Assembly: GCA_030533405.1 (NCBI GenBank)
Contig: JAUNJF010000026.1
Coordinates: 1-45,981, forward strand
Origin: Eubacteriales bacterium
GTDB lineage: Bacteria; Bacillota; Clostridia; Lachnospirales; Lachnospiraceae
Reading direction: 5' to 3'
Length of the DNA: 45,981 nucleotides
A model generated the notes under the pieces. That model saw only the letters and a program-made list of their open reading frames with translations, was not told the origin of the DNA and did no database searches. This document shows positions 24,052-32,561 of this stretch, piece after piece. Position numbers and translations under genes: made by a program. Within the stretch, counting starts at the first letter, position 1; each line of letters starts with the position of its first letter.

Positions 24052-25350
24052 TTACCTTTGAATGTCCATGAGAAACATTTTCAAAATAAATTCCTTATCA
24101 TTATTGTCTATTATCATCGTTCCTTTATACTTTGAAACTATATTATTAATTGAATTGATTCCAAATCCATGTGCATCCTTGTTTTCTTTTCTTGAAATAA
24201 GTTTTCCATTTTTATCTTTTGTCAAAATACCATCATACGAATTGATTACCGTAATAATCAGAATATTTTTATCGTAATTCATATAAATCTTTACGTATTT
24301 ATCTGTAATATCGGCATAGTTTGCTTCAATAGCATTATCTAGTACATTTCCGATTAATACACTTAAGTCCGTTGCATCAATATTCATCTCAAACGGAATA
24401 TGAATTTCTGAAAAACATTCAATTCCCGCTTGTTTCATAACATAGTATTTTGTATTTATAATAGAATCAATAATTACATTTCCTGTTTTTGAAAAAGAGC
24501 TCTTTTCCAAATGATAATTTAATAGTTCCGCCAAATAGTCATCTGCCATTTTATATTCCTCTTTGCTAATCATTCCACGAAGAGATATATAATGCTGCTT
24601 TAAATCATGCTTCATATTTCTAATTTCTTCGATATTTAATTCTTTTTCGTGCAGGGCTTTGCTATATATTTGTAATTGTTGTTCATATACTGCATTGTCT
24701 CGACTCTTAACCAGTTCATTCGCCAATAGTAAATATAATCTGAAGACCAATAAATTAACAAACAGCATTATAAGCAAGCAAAAAAGAGATTCCTTGATTA
24801 CAAAATCTCTTTTCAAAGCACAGCTGTATTCAAAAATTTTATATATTATAAACAAACTTCCAATCGGTAAAAATAACATCATAACATAATGTTTCACAGG
24901 AAGATTCTTCATATTTTCCAGTTTGAAGAAATTATTAATACAAATTACAAATGCCAAAATTAGCATCTCAGAAATCAAGGCACCTAAAGCTTTAGGAATC
25001 GTATAATCAATTCCCAGTGTCATAAAAACTGAACCAACAAAAAATTCTGAAATAGTCCATAAAGCACTCAACATAGCTGCTAATGCAATTTTAAGCCACA
25101 TATTTCCCTTAAAACACACTCCACCCAATATACAATTTAATACAAAACTTATCACCAAATTAATATATATCGGCCAAGATCCGTCTAAAAGCAAAAACAT
25201 TTGCCATATTCCATATATAGAAAATATAATAATATTTGCCCAACATTTCTTTTTTTCAAAGAAGCTTTGGAAAAAAATAAACAAAATACCTATACATATA
25301 ACAGTAGTTAAGATATATAAAAAGAAATTGTCCATATACTCAAATAACAA
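24052..25350 (-). CDS. agrC: AgrC-like sensor histidine kinase (GHKL type)
   Basis: A 432-residue kinase with about six membrane segments in the first 220 residues. The phospho-acceptor region is RNMKHDLKQHYISLRG. The ATP-binding domain has the N-box GNVLDNAIEAN and a glycine segment HGFGINSINNIV. This is the HPK10/AgrC family, which detects cyclic peptide pheromones outside the cell. Start codon TTG at 25350 is supported by AAGGAG 6 nt upstream; an ATG 15 nt later is possible. It overlaps the response-regulator gene by 11 bp. The 91 bp before agrD hold no gene and may carry a separate promoter for agrDB. Confidence 0.93.
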   Translation of the reverse strand: MLFEYMDNFFLYILTTVICIGILFIFFQSFFEKKKCWANIIIFSIYGIWQMFLLLDGSWPIYINLVISFVLNCILGGVCFKGNMWLKIALAAMLSALWTISEFFVGSVFMTLGIDYTIPKALGALISEMLILAFVICINNFFKLENMKNLPVKHYVMMLFLPIGSLFIIYKIFEYSCALKRDFVIKESLFCLLIMLFVNLLVFRLYLLLANELVKSRDNAVYEQQLQIYSKALHEKELNIEEIRNMKHDLKQHYISLRGMISKEEYKMADDYLAELLNYHLEKSSFSKTGNVIIDSIINTKYYVMKQAGIECFSEIHIPFEMNIDATDLSVLIGNVLDNAIEANYADITDKYVKIYMNYDKNILIITVINSYDGILTKDKNGKLISRKENKDAHGFGINSINNIVSKYKGTMIIDNNDKEFILKMFLMDIQR

Positions 25351-26068
25351 TTGATTCTCCTTTTAATTGACAAAATAGTTCGCTGACATTTTTTCTACGA
25401 TTTTCACTGATACTTAATATAGTTCCATCCTGAAGACGCATTGTGTCATACATATACATGTCAACATACTTGGGATTTACTAGAAACGATTGATGAGTTC
25501 TGTAAAAAAATATACCTTTACTCTGCAAAGTTTTTTCTATCGAATTCAGTTTTTCATAACATTTACGCATGTCATTACACATATTTATATATGTGAGCCT
25601 TTTATCACTTTGGAAATAAATGATATCATCTATTGAAATTCGATATTGCACTTTATTGAATTGATAATGGAAATACTTTGGTGTGCTTTTAATTTCATTA
25701 ATTGCTGAACAGAAATACTTTTCAAACAAATTCTCATCTACTGGCTTTGTTAAGAATCTATATGCAGAGACTTCAAAAACCTCTTTTGCAAAGCATTCAT
25801 AATTTGTTACGTATATTAATAACACATTCTTGTCAAATTTTCTTATATCCCTAGCTGTATCAACTCCATTTTGTCCTTCCATCTCTATATCAATATAAAT
25901 AATGTCATACAAAATGTTTTGATTAATCATGTACTCTACAAATGTTTTACCATCAAAAAAAACATCTACTTCAACACTTACATTTAATTTCGTACTAACA
26001 GAATAAATCTTCTCTTCAATTTCAGATGTCACATTCTTTTCATCGTCACAAACTGCAATCTTTAGCAT
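25340..26068 (-). CDS. agrA: AgrA-like response regulator (REC-LytTR)
   Basis: A 242-residue regulator. The receiver domain has the acidic pair in VCDDEKN, phospho-acceptor Asp in YIDIEMEGQNGVD and Lys in RFLTKPVD. The C-terminal LytTR DNA-binding domain has YFQSDKRLTYI and the FFYRTHQSFLVNP core. It is the partner of the overlapping AgrC-like kinase. A possible target would be LytTR-type direct repeats in front of agrD or the XRE gene, but I could not assign them. Confidence 0.94.
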   Translation of the reverse strand: MLKIAVCDDEKNVTSEIEEKIYSVSTKLNVSVEVDVFFDGKTFVEYMINQNILYDIIYIDIEMEGQNGVDTARDIRKFDKNVLLIYVTNYECFAKEVFEVSAYRFLTKPVDENLFEKYFCSAINEIKSTPKYFHYQFNKVQYRISIDDIIYFQSDKRLTYINMCNDMRKCYEKLNSIEKTLQSKGIFFYRTHQSFLVNPKYVDMYMYDTMRLQDGTILSISENRRKNVSELFCQLKGESIVI

Positions 26069-26080
26069 TCATATCAGCCC

Positions 26081-26470
26081 TTACTTATTATCCTCATTAT
26101 TGTCTTTTACCAATTTCGTTGCATACCTAATTAATTGTTCTAAATCGTATCTTTTACCAATAGGACATTCAATTAATATTTGATCCATCGATAATGCATT
26201 ATTCTCGATTCCTGTAATCAAATAAGTTATATCTATACCAAGCTTGTCATGTAGAATCTTTAACCTTTTTATTGATAGCGAATTAATACCCCTTTCTATC
26301 TTTCCATAATAGGCAGGGCTTATTCCCAGAATCTCCGCCATTTTCTCCTGTGTATAATCCTTTTCTCTACGAAATTTACGTAATCGAAGTCCCATTTGTA
26401 TATACAATTCAGTAGACTGTTCCTCTTCTACATCATATTGGCTAAACTTATCTATTATTCTTTTAGGCAT
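26081..26470 (-). CDS. XRE-family regulator leading the agr cassette
   Basis: A 129-residue protein with an XRE helix-turn-helix at residues about 27-85: MGLRLRKFRREKDYTQEKMA, then LGISPAYYGKIERG and KRLKILHDKLGIDITYL. AAAGGAG lies 8 nt before the ATG. It ends 12 bp before the response-regulator gene, so it is the first gene of the agr operon. An XRE gene in this position is not part of the classical agr locus and suggests extra control of the cassette. Confidence 0.9.
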   Translation of the reverse strand: MPKRIIDKFSQYDVEEEQSTELYIQMGLRLRKFRREKDYTQEKMAEILGISPAYYGKIERGINSLSIKRLKILHDKLGIDITYLITGIENNALSMDQILIECPIGKRYDLEQLIRYATKLVKDNNEDNK

Positions 26471-26738
26471 CTATACAACTCCTTTCAGTATGTATATATA
26501 GATAATACAATCTTCATACTATCTTTTTAATACATATATATTGCCTAAAACGAGTTCTTTTTATGCACTTTTTATATAATACACTCAATACAAGGTCAAA
26601 ATAAAAAGCAAAATAACAAAGTAGCAAGAATATAATCTGTATGGTTGAATCAAAATTCAAAAAACATAAAGTATAAGGTAAATAACTCGCCTTACATCAA
26701 AAATATCGCCACCCCATAGGAGTGGCGGTTAAAAACCA

Positions 26739-27007
26739 CTATTTTGTTTTCTTTCGATAATTATCCGGTAAACTTTTTGACCATGGAAGGGCGGACTCTA
26801 ATACATCCTCTGGAATTTTTCCTCTTGGATATTCTTTAACTACGGTCAGATAATGGCAGAAATAATTGTATGGAGCCAAACCGTTTGCTTTCAGAGTCTC
26901 AGCTATGGAATAAAGCATAGCGCTTGCTTTTGCACCCTTAACTAAATCGATGATGTGCCAGCTATGTTTGCCCACGCAAAATTTCTTGATGCTGCGTTCA
27001 CTTAGTT
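26739..27007 (-). pseudogene. IS66-family transposase, C-terminal fragment
   Basis: The frame reads ERSIKKFCVGKHSWHI, GAKASAMLYSIAETLKANGL, then LPWSKSLPDNY, the C-terminal end of IS66 transposase (TnpC). The upstream catalytic part is missing. A shared stop-side sequence with CGCCACTCC follows. It forms an inverted pair with the fragment at 27062-27292. Confidence 0.85.
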
Positions 27008-27032
27008 ATCCTTATATTAGAATAACTAAGTG
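26999..27032. repeat. Inverted repeat at the junction of two IS66 remnants
   Basis: CACTTAGTTAT (26999-27009) and ATAACTAAGTG (27022-27032) are perfect 11-bp inverted arms around 12 bp. Each arm is the same codon region (N-N-L-S) of one IS66 copy, so this is the point where the two inverted fragments meet. Confidence 0.7.
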
Positions 27033-27061
27033 AAATAAATATAAAGAGCTACTGCGTAGCT

Positions 27062-27292
27062 AAACACGCCTGGCATATCAAAGATACTGCTGAAGGTGCT
27101 ACTAATGATGCCATAATGCATAGCATAATAGAAACACTAAAATCTAATCATATCAACTGTTTTGAATATATAAAATGTTATATAACGAAGTGTCATGAAC
27201 AGGGAGAAGATAATCTTCTAACTACAGAATTCATAGAAAGTGTCTCCCCATGGTCAAAGTTGTTGCCAGCAAACTGTTATATAAATAAATGA
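27062..27292 (+). pseudogene. IS66-family transposase, second C-terminal fragment
   Basis: The plus-strand frame reads KHAWHIKDTAEGATNDAI, HSIIETLKSNHINCFEYIK, then SPWSKLLPANCY before TGA at 27292. It is homologous to the minus-strand fragment but clearly diverged. The start and catalytic domain are missing. CGCCCATAGGGGTGGC follows the stop and resembles the sequence after the other copy. Confidence 0.8.
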
Positions 27293-27781
27293 AAAAATGA
27301 TGTCGCCCATAGGGGTGGCTAAAATTATGTCGTCAAGGCACAGATGTTTTACCTCATACAAAACTTCTGACTGATTGTGGACAAAACCGACCGTTAACAA
27401 CAATCTTCATTCAGAGAAGATGATTATAGTTTCTGAGGTTGTTAAACAAATCAACCCACATGTGGATGTGGAACAATTAACAAATACTCACAAGAACTAC
27501 CACATTCTCTTTTGTTTCTGTAATCCTTTAATTTTGTGGTTACAATAAATTCTTAAAATCTCCTATCAAGAAAAGTATACTCACTTTTTTATGTGAAGTA
27601 TCCTTTTTGCCCTATCAACACATTGTGAACAACAATGATGCAGCTCTAATCGTGGATTGTACAACAATAATTATTCTTGATTAGCTGTCCACAAAACATC
27701 TTAATTAATCCCTTCATCTTCCATTTTCTTTACTTATTTCTTCTACTAATTCGAAGTCTCACCCTGATACCACTTGCGCAT
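27293..27781. other. Gene-free stretch
   Basis: About 490 bp after the IS66 remnants. The first part is probably leftover IS66 end sequence. A short plus-strand frame near 27420 (42 codons) has no recognisable family. No promoter or strong hairpin was convincing. Confidence 0.5.
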
Positions 27782-28438
27782 TTATTTATACAACAATACT
27801 GAATTTGTTTTATAAATGCCTATATCATGATCAAGATATTCAAATGTTTTTTTTGGCACTGTAATAGAGTAAAATGTACTTCTATCTTCTACTATTTCTG
27901 CATCTAAATAAAAGTCTATTACACATACTTGGTTCTCTCGAGTTACATGCTGTACAGACATTTCAGAATTCACTTTGATAGGCTCATGATCAATAAAAAA
28001 AGTAGTCTCATACTCTACACCTGGTTTCCCAAAAAATTCGTGCGTAATATGAATTTGATCTTCCAATATATTATAGTTGTCGTACACCAACATTTCATCA
28101 ATATATGATGCAAAGTATACTCCTTCCGTCGTAAAATTTTCATTTGCAATTTCATCAATCCCAAAATTATTTAATTCAATATCCGAAATTGGTTTATAAG
28201 AGCATACACTTGAAATCGATGCTTGACTATTAGATTTTTCTACATAATCAGTTTCTTTTGTCTGACAGATGATACTATAATTACTTGCCAAGGCAGAGTG
28301 ACAAATTCCGTATGACTCATCTTTCATCATATCCGGCTCATAAGATGGATAATAAATAGATACTATATCCAAACTGTATTCTTTTCCATCATCTAAATAA
28401 AGGCAATTATACAGAAATTTCTGACTTTTCCTATTCAT
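27782..28438 (-). CDS. Truncated paralogue of the ABC-operon lipoprotein
   Basis: A 218-residue protein related to the C-terminal two-thirds of the 349-residue lipoprotein at 33803-34852. Shared segments include DGKEYSLDIVSIYYPSYEPDM (compare LTIVSITNPKFQPDM), GVEYETTFFIDHEPIKV (compare GVDYKISFFLNHKPVAF) and the ending IGIYKTNSVLLYK (compare IGVNKRESILIYK). It lacks a signal peptide and lipobox. It is the last gene of the ABC operon, 12 bp after the second permease. It is either a cytoplasmic variant or a 5'-truncated relic; the frame is otherwise intact. Confidence 0.75.
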   Translation of the reverse strand: MNRKSQKFLYNCLYLDDGKEYSLDIVSIYYPSYEPDMMKDESYGICHSALASNYSIICQTKETDYVEKSNSQASISSVCSYKPISDIELNNFGIDEIANENFTTEGVYFASYIDEMLVYDNYNILEDQIHITHEFFGKPGVEYETTFFIDHEPIKVNSEMSVQHVTRENQVCVIDFYLDAEIVEDRSTFYSITVPKKTFEYLDHDIGIYKTNSVLLYK

Positions 28439-28450
28439 TCCTCGTTCCTT

Positions 28451-30469
28451 CTATCTTCTTATAATTGTTATTTCCTCCCCATTCTCTTTCAGCACCACTT
28501 TGAGATTTTCTCCTGAAATCTTGACTGCCAGTACGGGTTTTTTATAAATTGGCTGTATGTTATTGCCTTCCCAATCACAACTATAGACAAAATAAGAATC
28601 TGTTCTTGAAACATAATAGATACCTTTCTCATGGATACAAAAATCACTAGCAATCAATTCTTCATATACAGATATTTCCCCACTTAACGTATTATACTTT
28701 GTCAAGACAGATTTCTCATTGATATAAAAAATGTTTTCTCCATCAAAGGAAAGACTTCCGCTGGTTGGAATCGTAAGGATTTTCAAATCCTTTGTAAGAC
28801 GGTTCACTTCCATAATTCCATTGTTACCCACAAAAAAGATACTTTCCTCATTCAAAAAGAATTCCTTATGATACTGCAAAAACTCCCACTGATCCCCTGT
28901 GTCATACTTGATTCCCAAAAGAGTCCTTTCGGAATCCGATACCTGCTCGAATATAACCTTTTCCTCCATAGTCTCCAGATTCAGTTCCATAACGGATACC
29001 TTTGTTGAACTCTCGCTATATCTTCCAACTCGGTCAATATAATTTTCAGTGTCCAGCGTACTGTAATAAAGAAAAGGACTATTATAAAAATAGTTTCGCA
29101 CCATCTCTTCTTCTGAAAAAACCCCAAACAATGGAGAACGTGATACTGCTATCAATTCTCCTGTACTTTTCTCCTTTAAGTAAAGCTTTTGTGTTACTTC
29201 ATCCCGTATCACCTCATACTCCAAACACACCTCGTCACCTTCTGAATTATAGACAACAGACTCTTTCTGCCTCTGATTGGCACAACCAGTCAAACTAATC
29301 ACTACAACAATAAACAGAATCGTATGGAAAAAATGTTTTTTTCCTAACAGTTTCTGTCTCCTCCTCATATTCCACTGATTGGAACTGCATCGTAAAATCC
29401 ATACAAGCGCTAACATACATAGAACAACCGATATCACAACCATAACCGCAATTGAGTAAACGTCTACTTCTTCAAATAGTATCATTTTTTCTCCGGTCAG
29501 GCTTCCATTCCTAGTAACTGTTCCTGTCAGAAAATCCGTTCCCAATAAAAAAGGAAGTGGTATGGGCAACCGATAGATGACTGTTTTTTCCAGTCCTATG
29601 TAGGGAATCAAAATTGACACCGCCCCCACTAATACTGTCAGGGCATACCTTTTGACCATTACAGAAACAAGCAGTATCAATACTGAAAGAAAGATTCCAC
29701 CAAAACAGCGAAATATCGTAACCGCTACATATCCCTGAAAAAGTGTCAAATTTTTCGTACTTTGAGCAAAGTAATGAATACTTTGTATAGGGAAATCCCC
29801 ATCTGGCAATCCATATCTGATACTGTAAAATCCATATTCCATCAAGGACGTTCCCAGACATAAAAGTGCCACAGTCAAAAGGAGCAAAAGTATCTTATAC
29901 TGGGAGCTTTTTCTTCCCTCTTTTGATGTCAGGATTAAAACATCCATCTGACAAATATACTCCGAACAGAATCCAGGTGTTACAAAAAGCAGAATACCTA
30001 GAAAAAGGAAAATGTGAAGCGTACCACTGCCAAACAATCCTGCCCACCCATTTGTCTGTAAAAAATAACGGTTTTCCATATTTTCACAAATAAAGAGATA
30101 CTGCTGGTAAATTACTTCAAAGCCTTTCTGATGCTCTAAAATTCTGTTATTTTCTGTGACAGCTTTTTCATACACCTCCTCTGATAATCTTCCATCATAA
30201 TAATCCTCTAAAAGACGCAGCTGGTTTTCCTTGGCATCCGTGATTTTTTGTGCTTCCTGTTCCAGAAAGAGAGAACTCTCCTCCGTGCATTTTCCACTTA
30301 GTTGTTCCAAGTACCACTCATATTCATATCTATACTGTTCCATTGCACTATTTTCCGGCTTATTGTCCACAACAAGCCAAAATGCACTAAATAAAAAAAC
30401 AATGGCTACAAAAATTGCTCCTCTATGATACAGCATCATTTTTTTTAATTCGTATGTAAAAACAGACAT
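28451..30469 (-). CDS. ABC-2-type permease fused to a lipoprotein-like domain
   Basis: A 672-residue protein. Residues about 1-390 form an ABC-2 permease: a membrane segment near 14-32, a large extracellular helical loop, then about five membrane segments. At residues 368-396 comes a complete lipoprotein signal: basic start RRRQKLLGKKHFFH, hydrophobic core and lipobox SLTGC, with Cys396. The last 275 residues are a beta-rich, propeller-like domain with repeated strands. GGGAGG lies 5 nt before the ATG at 30469. It overlaps the first permease by 47 bp. Either a true fusion or two genes merged by loss of a stop; an internal start at the basic segment is possible. Confidence 0.75.
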   Translation of the reverse strand: MSVFTYELKKMMLYHRGAIFVAIVFLFSAFWLVVDNKPENSAMEQYRYEYEWYLEQLSGKCTEESSLFLEQEAQKITDAKENQLRLLEDYYDGRLSEEVYEKAVTENNRILEHQKGFEVIYQQYLFICENMENRYFLQTNGWAGLFGSGTLHIFLFLGILLFVTPGFCSEYICQMDVLILTSKEGRKSSQYKILLLLLTVALLCLGTSLMEYGFYSIRYGLPDGDFPIQSIHYFAQSTKNLTLFQGYVAVTIFRCFGGIFLSVLILLVSVMVKRYALTVLVGAVSILIPYIGLEKTVIYRLPIPLPFLLGTDFLTGTVTRNGSLTGEKMILFEEVDVYSIAVMVVISVVLCMLALVWILRCSSNQWNMRRRQKLLGKKHFFHTILFIVVVISLTGCANQRQKESVVYNSEGDEVCLEYEVIRDEVTQKLYLKEKSTGELIAVSRSPLFGVFSEEEMVRNYFYNSPFLYYSTLDTENYIDRVGRYSESSTKVSVMELNLETMEEKVIFEQVSDSERTLLGIKYDTGDQWEFLQYHKEFFLNEESIFFVGNNGIMEVNRLTKDLKILTIPTSGSLSFDGENIFYINEKSVLTKYNTLSGEISVYEELIASDFCIHEKGIYYVSRTDSYFVYSCDWEGNNIQPIYKKPVLAVKISGENLKVVLKENGEEITIIRR

Positions 30470-31694
30470 TTTTCCTCCCATTCCCGATAGCATGGCAGTA
30501 AACATTCTTTGCTGAAAGAAACACAATCACCATCATAATAGCCCCCCCTGCAAGAACTGCAAAAAATACTGCCCCTATGTAGCTTAAAACCGGATACCCT
30601 GCCACATTAATAAACTCCGTTCTTCCAAACAAAATACGGTTTGTCAAGAGGGAATAAGGATTGATCACCTTCATCCACACATTGCTTAGGGAACTGCAAG
30701 AGGCTCCTGCAAGAATAATACATAAGCCTAATCCAAATCCAGACACGAAAGGAATTAGGGCATTACGCCAAAACATGGAAATCAGCAAAAGCAACATTCC
30801 CATATACCACGCTCCCAATGCCCGTACCAGTGCTGAAACAGTCGTATGCCAACACAGACTCCACGAAACAGATGAAGTGCAAAAATTTTGTATTGCGTAT
30901 ATTGGCAGATTATACCCTTCTGTAGTTCCAAAGAACAGGGTAAATCCTATATAGTCTAGTACGGAAAACCACAAGGATACTGCCACCACAAACAGGCTTG
31001 CAGCAATGATTTTGGAAAACACTGTCTTCTTCCCACCCTTTGGATTTGACAAAATCAGCATATCCATCTGCGTTTCCTTTTCACTGACAAAAGTTCCCAC
31101 AATCCCATACATACAGAGAAGTAGGATTAAAACCGTAGAAAAATCATAATTCAAATAATAGTTATACATCTCCCTGTAGGAAAAGGAAGAAATCTCCCGT
31201 CCAGAATAAAGATTATAAATAACACTGTTTTTACGTACCTCATATTCCTGTCCCTTTTCCTCATAAATAGAAACATTTTCCCTTGCTTTTTCAGCCACTT
31301 CTCTTGCAAGAGATTCATAATTATAAAACTGTTCCATCGGTTCTACATAGTATTTATCCAGCAGGTTTCTGTCACTGTATATATTTCCGGTCATGGTATC
31401 TGGGTTATCCATAGCGGTGTTTGCTGTCATATCTACAGTAGCTTCCTTTAGTGGCTGATAAAGGGCTAGCAGCTTATCTATCTTCTCCATAGTAATCTCA
31501 CCGCTGTATTCCTCATAAAGTTTCCAATACACACTGCTCCAGCTCTTATTCTCTCCATTGTCTGCCAGATAGGAATAAGACTTGAATTCATTCTGTATCT
31601 TGAACAGATTTATCACACTAAATACAAGCAGGACAACAAAAATTGACCGCTTACAGAATAACTTGTAAAATTCAAACCATATTAAGCGTATCAT
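30423..31694 (-). CDS. ABC-2-type transporter permease
   Basis: A 423-residue membrane protein. One membrane segment near residues 17-35 is followed by a roughly 170-residue extracellular region (ESLAREVAEKARENVSIYEE), then about five segments at 190-410. TQMDMLILSNPKGGKKT, a cytoplasmic loop between segments, also occurs in the second permease in similar form (CQMDVLILTSKEGRKSS), so the two are paralogues. The ATG at 31694 has GGAG 6 nt upstream and overlaps the ATPase gene by 23 bp. Together with the ATPase and second permease it forms an exporter of unknown substrate, perhaps for peptide resistance. Confidence 0.9.
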   Translation of the reverse strand: MIRLIWFEFYKLFCKRSIFVVLLVFSVINLFKIQNEFKSYSYLADNGENKSWSSVYWKLYEEYSGEITMEKIDKLLALYQPLKEATVDMTANTAMDNPDTMTGNIYSDRNLLDKYYVEPMEQFYNYESLAREVAEKARENVSIYEEKGQEYEVRKNSVIYNLYSGREISSFSYREMYNYYLNYDFSTVLILLLCMYGIVGTFVSEKETQMDMLILSNPKGGKKTVFSKIIAASLFVVAVSLWFSVLDYIGFTLFFGTTEGYNLPIYAIQNFCTSSVSWSLCWHTTVSALVRALGAWYMGMLLLLISMFWRNALIPFVSGFGLGLCIILAGASCSSLSNVWMKVINPYSLLTNRILFGRTEFINVAGYPVLSYIGAVFFAVLAGGAIMMVIVFLSAKNVYCHAIGNGRKNVCFYIRIKKNDAVS

Positions 31695-32556
31695 TGTTTT
31701 CTCCAAAATAATACAGGAACACATCCTCCAAATTCGGTAGTATTCTTTTTGCTTCCTTCATTGGCTGCGTGTCACTTACGATACGCAAAAGATAAGATTC
31801 TTCCTGTTGTTTCATGTTACTGACATAGTAATGATTGCTGATTTTTGCCGCCTCGTTTGCACTGGCGGTAACTTCCCACACTTTTCCATAAATACTCTGT
31901 TCTAGGCTGTCCGTAGTTCCCCGTGCAATCAAAATACCCTCTTTTAAAATTATAATCTCTTTAGCAATACACTCCACATCGGAAACTATATGGGTAGCAA
32001 GCAAAATTGTTCGTCCTTGTGCAAACTGTGAAATGAGGTTTCGGAATCGTATGCGTTCACCGGGATCAAGCCCTGCTGTGGGCTCATCCAAAATCAGGAT
32101 TTTAGGATTTCCAAGCATTGCCTGAACGATTCCTACTCTCTGACGCATACCCCCTGAAAGGGCACCTATCTTTTTATCCTTTGCATCTAGAAGATTTACA
32201 ATTTTCAAAAGTTCTAGTGCTCGCTTTTTACCTTCTCCTGCCGGTATACCTTTTAACGCACTCATATACATTAAAAAGTCAATTACCGTAAAATCCCTGT
32301 AAAAAATAGGATATTGTGGCATATATCCAATCTGCGAAAGAAAATCACTCCCCAGTTCTTTTGCATCCTTTCCATCAATCAGCACCCTTCCTCCATCACT
32401 TGGAAGAATTCCTACAAACAGATTAATTAGTGTTGTCTTGCCTGCTCCATTCGCCCCTAAAAGTCCATACACACCTTCCCCAAACTCCGTGGAAAAATCT
32501 TTGAGTGCGTACCTACCCTTATACTGCTTAGATAGATTCTGAAATGATACCTTCAT
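31672..32556 (-). CDS. ABC transporter ATP-binding protein
   Basis: A 294-residue ATPase: Walker A GANGAGKTTL (about residue 34), Q-loop IGYMPQYP, signature LSGGMRQRV (about 135), Walker B ILILDEPTAGLDP and switch His in LATHIVSD. The C-terminal 80 residues are the extra domain of the CcmA/BcrA-type ATPases that energise ABC-2 permeases. It lies 5 bp after a lipoprotein gene and overlaps the first permease gene. Energises the exporter encoded by the following two genes. Confidence 0.96.
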   Translation of the reverse strand: MKVSFQNLSKQYKGRYALKDFSTEFGEGVYGLLGANGAGKTTLINLFVGILPSDGGRVLIDGKDAKELGSDFLSQIGYMPQYPIFYRDFTVIDFLMYMSALKGIPAGEGKKRALELLKIVNLLDAKDKKIGALSGGMRQRVGIVQAMLGNPKILILDEPTAGLDPGERIRFRNLISQFAQGRTILLATHIVSDVECIAKEIIILKEGILIARGTTDSLEQSIYGKVWEVTASANEAAKISNHYYVSNMKQQEESYLLRIVSDTQPMKEAKRILPNLEDVFLYYFGENNDTLNMV

Positions 32557-32561
32557 ACTCC

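Noticed and set aside
27420-27548. A 42-codon plus-strand frame starting near 27420
   Set aside because: No ribosome site and no recognisable family; it lies in decayed IS66-flanking DNA.
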